DNA from: Salibacterium salarium
GTDB taxonomy: Bacteria > Bacillota > Bacilli > Bacillales > Marinococcaceae
Direction: 5' to 3'
NCBI RefSeq assembly: GCF_030813635.1
Contig: NZ_JAUSUM010000001.1
Location: 1,135,246 to 1,199,245 of the forward strand
Length of the DNA stretch: 64,000 nt
The first letter of the stretch is position 1; every line of letters begins with the position of its first letter. Below are positions 1 through 8,109 of the stretch, in pieces. The position numbers were made by a program, and so were the translations under genes. A model generated the notes under the pieces. That model was not told where the DNA came from. It did not search any database and saw nothing but the letters and a program-made list of their open reading frames with translations.

Positions 1-1
1 G

Positions 2-412
2 ATTCAAGCGGAACAATCCAGGCAGGGAGAAGAGGGAGAAATCGCCGATCTCCAACAGGCAGCTAACACTATACATAACACGATTGTTCCCGCTTCTAGC
101 TTGCTAGAAAGAATGACTGCTTCATTGCCCGACGGTGGTTACATTACAGCGATAGATTACGCCTATCCGTCCTTATTAAATGTAACGGTGCAAGTTAATG
201 AAGTAAATGAAGCAGCTGATTTGCAGCACACTCTTCAGGAAGAGGAATCCTTCTCTAATGTGTCGATGGTATCAGTGAATTATTCTGATCCATTAGAAGA
301 AAATCCGGAAAGATTCCATGAAGAGGAACGTATTCCAAGGTATAAAGCGGTGTTTGAGATGAATGTAGAAGGCAGAGAATTAAGACAATCAGGTGAACAA
401 TATGAGAGTTAA
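2..412 (+). CDS. PilN-like type IV pilus assembly protein (3' part only)
   Basis: The reading frame is open from base 2 to the stop at 410-412, so this is the C-terminal 136 residues of a gene beginning before the window. The visible part has a glutamine/alanine-rich helical stretch, then a compact beta-alpha-beta region (GGYITAIDY, LLNVTVQV) that looks like the periplasmic ferredoxin-like fold of PilN. The next gene is PilO-like and overlaps this stop by 11 bases, as in pilMNO operons. PilN normally links the cytoplasmic PilM ring to PilO at the membrane. The membrane segment lies outside the window, so the family call rests on the C-terminal fold and on the PilO partner. Confidence 0.6.
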   Translation: MQAEQSRQGEEGEIADLQQAANTIHNTIVPASSLLERMTASLPDGGYITAIDYAYPSLLNVTVQVNEVNEAADLQHTLQEEESFSNVSMVSVNYSDPLEENPERFHEEERIPRYKAVFEMNVEGRELRQSGEQYES

Positions 413-1055
413 TGTTGAACGGCTGCACTGGATTGTTATCATAGTTGCGGGACTGTCGATTGTTGGTATCAGTTGTTATCAATATATATCAACCATTCAA
501 CCGCTCCAATCGAGCCAGCAAACCCTAGCCGAAGAAATCGAAGTATTAGAAAATAGGTTAGGGGAAGCAGAAAGAGAAAGCACCGCTTCTTCAAAAGACG
601 TTGCTGCTGATTTGTATTCTTTGCAGCGAGAGCTTCCGCTGCAGCCGATGCCGGATGAAATACTGTTAGAGCTGGATCGAGCTGAAGAAATGTCTGACAG
701 CTATATTCTTTCCATTGAAAAATTAGACGAAGTTGATACAACGGCTGCGGATTCTGAAGCAGACATACCGGAAGAAGAAATTGCAACAGAAGACCGGGGC
801 GAGGCGACTCCTTTTTCTTACCTTGTCCGTGTACGAACGCCTCAATATGAGAATGTAGCGAGTTTTTTAGAATCTATTGATCATAGTAAGCGCCTGCTGA
901 ATGTAGATATGCTTCGTTTTGATGGAAGAGAAAAGCAAGTTTGGGAGGACGAAGAGCCAGATCCGTTAACGACAACAATTATTCTTACTGCTTTCTATTA
1001 TCCAGAAACAGAGCTAGAAGAACGTGATATATCTTCTAGTATGGAAGAGTCATAA
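402..1055 (+). CDS. PilO-like type IV pilus assembly membrane protein
   Basis: A 217-residue bitopic protein. Residues 7-30 form one membrane span (IVIIVAGLSIVGISCYQY). A coiled coil follows (QQTLAEEIEVLENRLGEAE), then an acidic linker and a C-terminal alpha/beta domain ending near residue 205. This is the PilO/GspM architecture: short cytoplasmic tail, one span, coiled coil, periplasmic ferredoxin-like fold. I chose ATG 402 because AGGTGA lies 7 bases upstream; an in-frame GTG at 393 overlaps that ribosome site. It overlaps the upstream PilN-like gene and is the last gene before a strong terminator, so it closes the pilus operon. In B. subtilis the gene upstream of spoIIB is comC; here a pilus-type operon takes that place. 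Exact family is inferred. Confidence 0.6.
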   Translation: MRVNVERLHWIVIIVAGLSIVGISCYQYISTIQPLQSSQQTLAEEIEVLENRLGEAERESTASSKDVAADLYSLQRELPLQPMPDEILLELDRAEEMSDSYILSIEKLDEVDTTAADSEADIPEEEIATEDRGEATPFSYLVRVRTPQYENVASFLESIDHSKRLLNVDMLRFDGREKQVWEDEEPDPLTTTIILTAFYYPETELEERDISSSMEES

Positions 1056-1104
1056 AAAAGAAAATTCGATTATTCAAGTTGAGACGATAATTGACAATCT
1101 TTTT

Positions 1105-1137
1105 AAGAGCGAGCCGACAGAGGTCTCGTTCTTTTTT
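1105..1137 (+). terminator. Intrinsic terminator after the pilus-like operon
   Basis: The inverted arms AAGAGCGAG and CTCGTTCTT (one G-U pair) enclose a short loop and are followed by a run of T. It separates the PilO-like gene from spoIIB. Confidence 0.75.
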
Positions 1138-1196
1138 AATTTTAATATGCTATGGTAACCAATAAATGCTAATAGCTTTGGAAAGGGGACGATGTG

Positions 1197-2159
1197 ATGA
1201 AAAAGGACGAGCCTGATGTTTCCTTAAAAATTAACGGCAAGCATGTGAAAGAAAAGACTCGCTCCGAACAAGTTCAAGCGCCCTCCAATGATTTTTCCAT
1301 CATAGATTGGAACGAACGACGAGCAGCTGAAACAGAAGCAGCGGCAGACCGGGAACAAAAGCCTAAAAAAAACAAAAAACCTGGTCTTCCGTTAAAAATG
1401 ATGAGAAAAAAGCAACGCCTTAGACAAACAGAATCGAAAGAAAACAAGCCTATTTCTCTTTATTTTATATCATTAACGGGTGGAGCAGCAGCCTTAGGAT
1501 TATTGTTTGGAATTATGTTACTCCAGTTTGTTTCTGCAGGTGATACTTCTACAGGGGCAGTGATTGATGACGAAGAACCTCCTCCTATCACTGCTGAGTT
1601 CAATGATTCGTTAACCATGTATTTTGTACAAGCTGGTGCCTTTACGAACAAGGAAAAAGGGATAGAGATGCAAAATCATTTATTAGACAAAGGGTTTCCT
1701 GGGATATTAACGTATGATGGTGAATTTTACTATTTGTTTTCAGGTGTATCTTTTCAAGAAAAAAATTCGCAACGGTTATTAGATTATTTTGAAGAGGAAC
1801 AAGTGGAAGTGTATGAAAAAACGAGAACCGTACCTGATCCTGAAGCAACTGGAAATAACGAAGAGGTGACAAAGCAACTTTTACAAGCGAAACAAATTCT
1901 GACCGACACTGCCGAAGCGGTATTGGATGAAAATGTAGATGATGAATTAGTATCTAACGTGACAAATTTATTAGAAAAAACGGAATCATGGGAGGGAGAA
2001 AAGTTCATCCATTTGCATGAATCTATCGGAAAATTGGAAGAAGAATGGTCAAAAGCAAAAGAATCGTCGAGTGAGATACAGGAAATTTTAATAGAGTCTG
2101 TTCTTCATTATGAAGAAGCGGTTTACGCTCATAATGGTGTGGAGACCGATAAACAATAA
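1197..2159 (+). CDS. spoIIB: SpoIIB-like SPOR-domain sporulation protein
   Basis: A 320-residue protein. The N-terminal ~95 residues are cytoplasmic and very basic near the membrane (KKNKKPGLPLKMMRKKQR). One transmembrane helix lies near residues 97-118, then an extracytoplasmic SPOR domain at about residues 140-210 (MYFVQAGAFTNKEKG ... YYLFSGVSF), then a helical tail. SPOR domains bind denuded septal peptidoglycan. SpoIIB in B. subtilis helps localise engulfment proteins to the sporulation septum, and its gene sits directly upstream of maf and radC, exactly as here. The start is ATG 1197, seven bases after AAAGGGGAC; GTG 1194 is an alternative. The function is inferred from domain layout and synteny. 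Confidence 0.75.
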   Translation: MKKDEPDVSLKINGKHVKEKTRSEQVQAPSNDFSIIDWNERRAAETEAAADREQKPKKNKKPGLPLKMMRKKQRLRQTESKENKPISLYFISLTGGAAALGLLFGIMLLQFVSAGDTSTGAVIDDEEPPPITAEFNDSLTMYFVQAGAFTNKEKGIEMQNHLLDKGFPGILTYDGEFYYLFSGVSFQEKNSQRLLDYFEEEQVEVYEKTRTVPDPEATGNNEEVTKQLLQAKQILTDTAEAVLDENVDDELVSNVTNLLEKTESWEGEKFIHLHESIGKLEEEWSKAKESSSEIQEILIESVLHYEEAVYAHNGVETDKQ

Positions 2160-2283
2160 GCTGTTTGAGAGAGAGGCGGATGCAGGAAAAAATTTCTTGT
2201 TATCCGCTTTCTTATTTGGTAAACTTATGCCACACCTTGTATAATACGTAGGACAATATGTATTAGAAAGGTGGTCTCTCTTC

Positions 2284-2865
2284 ATGTCTTCCCTTATTTT
2301 AGCTTCGCAATCCCCTCGTCGAAAAGAATTATTACAACATGCAGGTTTGTCTTTCATTTCCCAAAAAAGCTTGGCCCCTGAAATCATAGAGAATGGTTCC
2401 AATCCTGCCAAAGTCGTAGAGGACTTAGCACTCGAAAAAGCTAAGGATGTTTTCTCCTATCAGCCAGACCATGTGGTTATTGGGGCAGATACGGTTGTTA
2501 GCTCGGATAACCAAATATTAGGAAAACCGTCTACAAAAGCTGAAGCACGTTTTATGCTACAGTCATTGTCTGGGCGTTCTCATCATGTTTATACTGGAAC
2601 AGCAATTCTTTCCCCAAAAAAACTTAGACTATTCCATGTCAAAACAGAAGTTAGATTCTATCCGCTTGAGGACTGGTTCCTGGAAGCCTATTTATCAACA
2701 TCAGAACCTTATGATAAAGCAGGCGCTTATGGTATTCAGGAAAAAGGCCGCTTGTTCGTTGAATCGTTAACGGGGGACTATTTTAATGTTGTTGGGCTTC
2801 CTATTTCCAGAGTGATGAGGGAATTACAAGCATTTGACGTATTCCCATCTTTTTCTTCAAATTAG
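2284..2865 (+). CDS. maf: Maf family nucleotide pyrophosphatase
   Basis: A 193-residue single-domain protein of normal Maf length. It begins with the diagnostic S-x-S-x-x-R motif (LASQSPRRKELL) and has the conserved GADTVV and LGKP segments near residues 61-80, the LSGRSHHVYTG segment and the DKAGAYGIQ motif near residue 143. Maf proteins hydrolyse non-canonical or modified nucleoside triphosphates (dTTP/UTP-type pyrophosphatase) and have been linked to septum control in B. subtilis. It sits between spoIIB and radC as in B. subtilis. AAAGGTGG lies ahead of the ATG. Confidence 0.93.
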   Translation: MSSLILASQSPRRKELLQHAGLSFISQKSLAPEIIENGSNPAKVVEDLALEKAKDVFSYQPDHVVIGADTVVSSDNQILGKPSTKAEARFMLQSLSGRSHHVYTGTAILSPKKLRLFHVKTEVRFYPLEDWFLEAYLSTSEPYDKAGAYGIQEKGRLFVESLTGDYFNVVGLPISRVMRELQAFDVFPSFSSN

Positions 2866-2884
2866 CCAGAAAAGAGGTACTGAC

Positions 2885-3436
2885 ATGACAAAACCTTCTA
2901 CAATGATAAAAAATGTTCCTGTATCTGAACGGCCGAGAGAAAAAATGATCAAGAACGGTCCAGAGTGTCTATCTAATCAGGAATTATTAGCCGTCTTGCT
3001 TCGCACGGGATCTAAACATGAATCTGTTCTTCAATTATCTCAACGTGTTCTTTATGACTTCGATGGTTTGCACTTATTAAAGGAAGCAACGGTGGAGGAG
3101 TTGCAGAAAATAAAAGGAATTGGACAAGCTAAGGCGCTAGAACTCCGTGCAGCGTTAGAACTCGGCCGGCGTATTCACACTTACCAAGAAGGAGAAAAAT
3201 ATGTCATACGTTCTCCGGAAGATGTATCAAGCTATGTCATGGAGGATATGAGATTTTTAACACAAGAACATTTTGTGATACTCTGCCTAAACACAAAAAA
3301 CCAAGTAATTCATCGTCAAACCCTGTTTATCGGTAGTCTCAATTCAAGCATTGTCCACCCCAGAGAATTATTTAAAGAAGCACTCCGCCGTTCTGCCGCG
3401 TCTGTTATTTTGGCTCATATAGGTATAAAAATTTAA
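2885..3436 (+). pseudogene. radC: radC 5' fragment, interrupted by the mobile element
   Basis: The N-terminal three quarters of RadC/YsxA. It has the UPF0758 start (PREKMIKNGPECLSNQELLAVLLRTG), the helix-hairpin-helix region (LQKIKGIGQAKALELRAALELGRR, in parts) and the first half of the JAMM-like domain (FVILCLNTKNQV). The reading frame is native up to the His codon at 3416-3418. It then runs into element DNA and stops after six foreign residues. The JAMM zinc motif (H-x-H-P-S-G-D) is therefore cut after its first His. The missing 52 codons are at 23760-23918. ATG 2885 is preferred over an in-frame ATG at 2834 because AAAGAGGT lies six bases upstream and the 2834 start lies inside maf. The product probably lacks activity. 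Confidence 0.92.
3416..3425. other. Left attachment junction of the radC element
   Basis: The radC sequence GGCTCAT continues as ATAGGTA. CATA (3416-3419) is shared with the right junction at 23760-23763. The ATAGGTA heptamer at 3419-3425 is found inverted as TACCTAT at 23746-23752 near the other end. Confidence 0.75.
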
Positions 3437-3437
3437 G

Positions 3438-3505
3438 GGCGAAATTATAAATTATTGTGTTCATAATGTTATATTAATTTCGCCGTTTTTCTTAAGGCGA
3501 AATTA
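3438..3505. repeat. Left subterminal repeats GGCGAAATTA
   Basis: The decamer GGCGAAATTA occurs at 3438-3447 and 3496-3505 in direct orientation and inverted as TAATTTCGCC at 3475-3484. An identical copy lies near the right end at 23669-23678. The inverted pair at 3438 and 3475 could also form a hairpin. Likely recombinase or accessory-protein binding sites. Confidence 0.65.
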
Positions 3506-3643
3506 AGTTGAAAGTGGGACAGAAGTAGAGAAATAAGTTAACTCCTGGAAGAGAAAATTGATGAAATTATTATGTTTGCGTTAATAAATACCTTATACTA
3601 GAGAGGAGGATTTCATTTTCTGATTCAATTAGGAGGAACTTAA

Positions 3644-3982
3644 GTGAATAATAATAATACTGTTGCCGGTTTTCATGTGCTCGGAACTGAAAATGAAAAT
3701 TTGAAATTAAATACAAATAAAATGTATCACTGGCATATTCCTAAAAGAATAAGAGATACGCCGATTGCACAGGGTGATATAGTGTTAGTTCAAACAAAAA
3801 GAGGGAATAGACCCCTTCTTGTTGTGAATGTTTTTCGTGAAGAAGATAAAGAAAAAAAACAAAAATATAAACGTGTTATCAAGTTATTGGAAAAAGAACC
3901 TGAAAAAAACATGTTTTTAAAAGTTAAACAATCGGGCCATGATTATGGAATACAGAAGAGGTTATTCAACACAAAGTGTTAA
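3644..3982 (+). CDS. Small DUF5839-like protein of unknown function
   Basis: A 112-residue basic protein starting at GTG 3644, which follows a strong AGGAGGAAC. It opens with a glycine/histidine segment (VAGFHVLGTENENL), then a beta-rich core (YHWHIPKRI, GDIVLVQTKRGNRPLLVVNVFRE) and a lysine-rich tail. The core resembles a small barrel with a GDIVLV strand, and I associate it tentatively with DUF5839 proteins of phages and integrative elements. No catalytic motif is visible. It is the first cargo gene at the left end of the element and lies 68 bases upstream of the HEPN gene in the same direction, so the two may be cotranscribed. Function unknown. Confidence 0.5.
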   Translation: MNNNNTVAGFHVLGTENENLKLNTNKMYHWHIPKRIRDTPIAQGDIVLVQTKRGNRPLLVVNVFREEDKEKKQKYKRVIKLLEKEPEKNMFLKVKQSGHDYGIQKRLFNTKC

Positions 3983-4050
3983 TATAAATGATAGATGCTC
4001 AATACTAATTAAAAATCAATAAAAGTTGTAAGTTAGATTAACTAATAGGA

Positions 4051-5931
4051 ATGATTTTTTTGCTAAGTAAAGATAGTAAACGGAAAATTAATTTTATAAA
4101 AAACTATTGGTTTGATGTACTTAGAATCGACATTTATACCTATGAAGAATTCAAACTTAATAATTTTAATACCCTTATTGATGAATTATTAGAGAACATT
4201 GCTTTGCTAGAGAATACACCAAAGATAACAAAAACCAGTAATGGCCTACTGTTTTTCCTAAAAGAAATGACTTCTTATATAGAAAAAAATCATTATTTTA
4301 ACACCATTTACACAAACGAAACCTTCCAAATTAAAAGTGAAATTAAAAAAATAAGTTCATCTAATAATAAACAAGATATTAAAAGTGATTTGAAATATTT
4401 AAAAGGCATAATTAAAAACTTCAAAGAAACCCAAACTTTTACCATCGATAAAATGCTTAGAGAATTAAGCTTTTTAGTATATGATAATAAATCATTTGAA
4501 ATAAATATCTACCGAATAAAAAGTTTGGTCAATGATTTGATTTCAGAATTATTGAGAGCAGGATATTCAAGCGAATTTCTTCAAGAAAAAGTATATTTAG
4601 CCAATAAATACGACTTTGATAAACAAAACATGATTTACTTGTCATTAAAAGAACAATTTCAACGGAAAATAGAAACATTAAAACCCAAAAACCGTTTTAG
4701 GAATACATTAGTTATTTTCAGAGTTAATAATTTAAAAACAATGATGCCATATGAAATAAATGATGTATTATTTTATAATCCAATAAGATCTGATTTATTA
4801 GAATGGAAGTTTAACCAAAAGGTACTATTTATAGAAGAGGGTCTCTTGGAAAGGAAAGAAATGGAAATTCTAGATAAATTCCGTAATTCCCTTAGTACAT
4901 TAAGTGACAGTGATTGGTCAGAAATTAAATATACTGATGCTCATTGTAGAATCTGGTTAAAAAAAATTAACACAAACTTGGCAACTAAAATAGCTAGAAA
5001 AAAAGTAGAAGAAGTTGTAAATACACTTAGATATACATATAACCTTGACCATATTAGTATAAGTAATGAGTGTTGCATCAGATATGGCCTTCAAAGTAGA
5101 TCACCTTTATTTAGAGCGAGGGATGCAAGTAAATATACAGGGGGATCATATAGAGGATTTGAGCTAGAAAAGGATATAAGGAAAGACAAATTAGATGATG
5201 AGAGTACTATAAATACTATTTTAAACTCCGATAATATAATGAAGGATTGGTTAATGAAAGGGATGCGATCATTACATGTTGGAGAAGATCAAGATCTTTA
5301 TATAAATAAATTTATTCATTATTGGATTGCATTAGAGTATTTAGTAGGTATTAGGGATACTGGTAATAACGTCAAGTCTAGTGTATTGAAAAATGGTTCT
5401 GAAATACTAACCAGAAATTACTTCAGAACAGAGATTATTAATATATACAATCAACTAAAAGCTACATTTCACCAGAAAACTAACAAGATCACGGTCGGAG
5501 AAACTCCTATACCAGAAGAAATAAAGAACTTACCAGGATTATCAGATTTTATGTTTTCTTGTAATCTATATACAATTGCTGATAATTTGTTTAAATTCGA
5601 AAAGTACTGTACCAGTGAGTACCTCATATTCCGTTTACGGGAGTTTTCGAGTGTTTTTGAAAAAATAGACACTAGGGGAAGATTTATTTCGAAGCTAGAA
5701 ATAAGCTATAAAAGTTTATTAGCAAGATTGTATAGGATTAGAAATAAGATTCTTCACTCTGCTTTAGTAGATGAAATAGAACTAAAGTTATATACTGAAT
5801 GGTTGCATTCAATAGTAATTGCTTTATGTAACGATTTAATATACAGGCTTGGGGAACCTGATCTTAAGGATTATGAAAAATGGAAAAAAGAAGCTAAAAC
5901 TAAGAAGTATTCACTAATAAATTATAATTAG
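4051..5931 (+). CDS. HEPN-domain protein (ApeA-like C-terminal region), putative defence effector
   Basis: A 626-residue, very AT-rich gene. The N-terminal ~300 residues are helical and unrecognised, rich in K, N and E. The C-terminal third (about residues 420-610) has the hallmarks of an Apea-like HEPN domain: a helix with an LE pair (HYWIALEYLVGI), a distal helix with the R-x4-H ribonuclease signature (RIRNKILHS) and a final hydrophobic helix (LHSIVIALCNDLIYRL). HEPN domains of this kind are metal-independent RNases common in abortive-infection proteins. It lies in a defence-gene island next to Gabija-like and type I RM genes. The start is uncertain: ATG 4051 has AGGA directly adjacent, whereas TTG 4060 would have better spacing. 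The HEPN call is moderate and the defence role is inference. Confidence 0.6.
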   Translation: MIFLLSKDSKRKINFIKNYWFDVLRIDIYTYEEFKLNNFNTLIDELLENIALLENTPKITKTSNGLLFFLKEMTSYIEKNHYFNTIYTNETFQIKSEIKKISSSNNKQDIKSDLKYLKGIIKNFKETQTFTIDKMLRELSFLVYDNKSFEINIYRIKSLVNDLISELLRAGYSSEFLQEKVYLANKYDFDKQNMIYLSLKEQFQRKIETLKPKNRFRNTLVIFRVNNLKTMMPYEINDVLFYNPIRSDLLEWKFNQKVLFIEEGLLERKEMEILDKFRNSLSTLSDSDWSEIKYTDAHCRIWLKKINTNLATKIARKKVEEVVNTLRYTYNLDHISISNECCIRYGLQSRSPLFRARDASKYTGGSYRGFELEKDIRKDKLDDESTINTILNSDNIMKDWLMKGMRSLHVGEDQDLYINKFIHYWIALEYLVGIRDTGNNVKSSVLKNGSEILTRNYFRTEIINIYNQLKATFHQKTNKITVGETPIPEEIKNLPGLSDFMFSCNLYTIADNLFKFEKYCTSEYLIFRLREFSSVFEKIDTRGRFISKLEISYKSLLARLYRIRNKILHSALVDEIELKLYTEWLHSIVIALCNDLIYRLGEPDLKDYEKWKKEAKTKKYSLINYN

Positions 5932-6255
5932 TGTTCTCAACAATTGGGCGCGTTTGCCGGACAAAGTTGTTCCAGAAACGGGCTAGATTGTGGAGTAACT
6001 CTTATATTGCATTCTTACTGCGTAGCAAAATAATAAATAGTCTTTATCCATGATTACTTTGAAATCTAAGATACGGGATTTATATCTCAGTTACTAAATT
6101 TGCTTATATATTTAACATTAAGAGGTCCTTAGTTTTGTAACCAGCAAAACCGTGACAAAATTTCGAAGACTTTTATATAAAATTTTCCAAAATTTATGTA
6201 TTTTGATAGAATAAAAAGGAACATTTCTTGTCTTATAATTGGCGGAGGACTTTAA
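5932..6255. other. Intergenic region before the Gabija-like operon
   Basis: About 324 bases without a gene. The first ~60 bases (5943-6000) are clearly more GC-rich than the AT-rich flanks, with no recognisable coding frame. The rest is AT-rich. GGCGGAGG at 6241-6248 is the ribosome site for gajA. No convincing promoter could be fixed: a TATAAT at 6234 is too close to the ribosome site to serve. Confidence 0.5.
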
Positions 6256-8109
6256 ATGAAATTAAATTATATTGAACTGAAAAACTACCGAAATATTATC
6301 GATACTAAAATAGGTTTTGATGAAAAGACACTAATTATCGGAGCAAATGATATTGGTAAAACTAATGTTTTATATGCCTTACGACTGCTCTTAGATAAAT
6401 CATTATCCGAAAACGAATTAGAACCCCTTGATGAAGATTTTTGCATTTATTCAGGTGCAGAAACCAATGAATTTTCTATTACTCTTCACTTTGTCGAAGC
6501 TATTGAAGAATGTATTCTGTCATGTTTCAGGGAACTTATCAGCGATAAAGACGAAGTTTACATTAGGTATATTGCTACACGGACCAGAATCGGTGGTATA
6601 AAAGACTATAAGCTATTTGTGGGAACATCTCCTGATGAACTACAACTAGTTACAAGTAGGTTTTATTTAAGAGCATTGAACATGAGATACGTTAGTGCTA
6701 CTCGACAAATAGACCAATATTTAAAAAGTCAAAAAAATAAGCTTATAGAATATTTGCAAGATGCTAGGTCGGAGGAGGAAGAACAGTCAGATAATGCAAG
6801 GTTTGAAGATTTAAGTGGTCGGATAAAAGTTATAGAAAATGAATTGAATACATTATCCTTTATTGGAAAGGCTGGAGAAATTCTTAATAACCAATTAAAA
6901 GACTTGTCTGAACACCATCAAGAACAGAAATTAAAGTTAGGTGTCGATTTACCATCAAACGATGATTTATTTCGAAAAATAAGTCTTCTATCTAGTATCG
7001 GAGAACACACAATTCAATTGGGTGGTGAAGGAAGAAAGAACCAGGCTTTTATTGCTCTGTGGTCTGCTTTAAATCAAATTTCTATTAAAGATGGACAACC
7101 AGACGAAGTTTCTATTTTCTGTATTGAAGAATCTGAGTCACATCTTCATCCACATCAACAAAGGAAATTGGCCGAATATCTAGTTAAAGTATTACCAACT
7201 CAGGTGGTTTTAACATCTCATTCTCCTTATATTGCATGTGAATTTCATCCTAATTCAATTATAAGGTTACATACGAAACAAGGTTCTCCAGCTACTGTTT
7301 GTAATCAAAATGGAGTATCGAAGGAATTGGGGGACCAAATTAGAGCGATGGAATATCGTCTAAGTCCTCTTATTGCAGAGGTATATTTTAGTGACTGTGT
7401 ACTTCTAGTTGAGGGAACTTCTGAAATTGTTTTTTATAAGAGTTTAGCTCATCAAATAGGAGTGGATTTGGACAAGTTAAATATAAGCATTTTATCTGTT
7501 GAAGGTGTTGGTTTCACAAGATATATTGATTTATTAAATGCACTGGGTATACCTTGGGTGATGAGAACGGACAATGATTATCAAAAATACAAACGACCCA
7601 AGCAACAGTTAAAAGAAGCTTATTATCTAACCGGAATAAGAAGATTAATTAATATTTATTCAACAAAATGTTCTGGTAAAGTACCAATTGGAGAACAGCT
7701 AGTAAACCTTGCAGAATTGATTTTTGAAAATAAAGAAAAACTTACAGAAAATTCTGCTGCAAGTAATTCTCATAGGCTAGAAATGTACGATTTATTTTAC
7801 CAACCACTAAGTAATTATGGCTTATTTTTAGCAAAAGAAGGATTAGAAGAAGATATTTATTATTCAAATAAAACTGTCCAAGACTCAATAAATCATTATT
7901 TTTCACCTAGCCAAGAGGATGAGGAAATTTTAGTGATTCAAGATATGGTATTAGAAATGAAAAGTGGAAAATCTACATTTATGTATCACTTTTTAGAAAA
8001 AAATAGAGACTGTTTAAGTTCTTTGAAGGATGATCCTTTATCGGGACCATTGTATGCATGTCAAACCATCGTACAGCAATTGAGGGTTGGTAATCATGGC
8101 GAACTTTGA
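6256..8109 (+). CDS. gajA: GajA-like OLD-family ATPase/TOPRIM nuclease (Gabija)
   Basis: A 617-residue protein with the OLD-family layout. The N-terminal ATPase half has a RecF/SMC-like start (IELKNYRNI), Walker A at residues 29-37 (GANDIGKTN), Walker B (IFCIEESESHLHPHQQ) near residue 290 and a switch histidine (LTSHSPYIA). The C-terminal TOPRIM half has the glutamate motif LLVEGTSEIVFY and the acidic pair in MRTDNDYQK. In Gabija, GajA is a site-specific DNA-nicking endonuclease that assembles with the GajB helicase and acts when phage depletes nucleotides. The adjacent overlapping gene is a UvrD-type helicase, which is the Gabija signature. OLD proteins also pair with helicases in other systems (for example PARIS- or retron-like), so the Gabija label depends on this partner. 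Confidence 0.75.
   Translation: MKLNYIELKNYRNIIDTKIGFDEKTLIIGANDIGKTNVLYALRLLLDKSLSENELEPLDEDFCIYSGAETNEFSITLHFVEAIEECILSCFRELISDKDEVYIRYIATRTRIGGIKDYKLFVGTSPDELQLVTSRFYLRALNMRYVSATRQIDQYLKSQKNKLIEYLQDARSEEEEQSDNARFEDLSGRIKVIENELNTLSFIGKAGEILNNQLKDLSEHHQEQKLKLGVDLPSNDDLFRKISLLSSIGEHTIQLGGEGRKNQAFIALWSALNQISIKDGQPDEVSIFCIEESESHLHPHQQRKLAEYLVKVLPTQVVLTSHSPYIACEFHPNSIIRLHTKQGSPATVCNQNGVSKELGDQIRAMEYRLSPLIAEVYFSDCVLLVEGTSEIVFYKSLAHQIGVDLDKLNISILSVEGVGFTRYIDLLNALGIPWVMRTDNDYQKYKRPKQQLKEAYYLTGIRRLINIYSTKCSGKVPIGEQLVNLAELIFENKEKLTENSAASNSHRLEMYDLFYQPLSNYGLFLAKEGLEEDIYYSNKTVQDSINHYFSPSQEDEEILVIQDMVLEMKSGKSTFMYHFLEKNRDCLSSLKDDPLSGPLYACQTIVQQLRVGNHGEL

Noticed and set aside
2834..3436. Reading the left radC fragment as a complete 200-residue RadC
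   Set aside because: The last six residues are element sequence, the zinc motif is cut, and the true C-terminus is found in frame at 23760-23918.
6203..6239. TTGATA...TATAAT as a gajA promoter
   Set aside because: The spacing is about 25 bases and the TATAAT lies only a few bases from the ribosome site, leaving no room for a transcript start.
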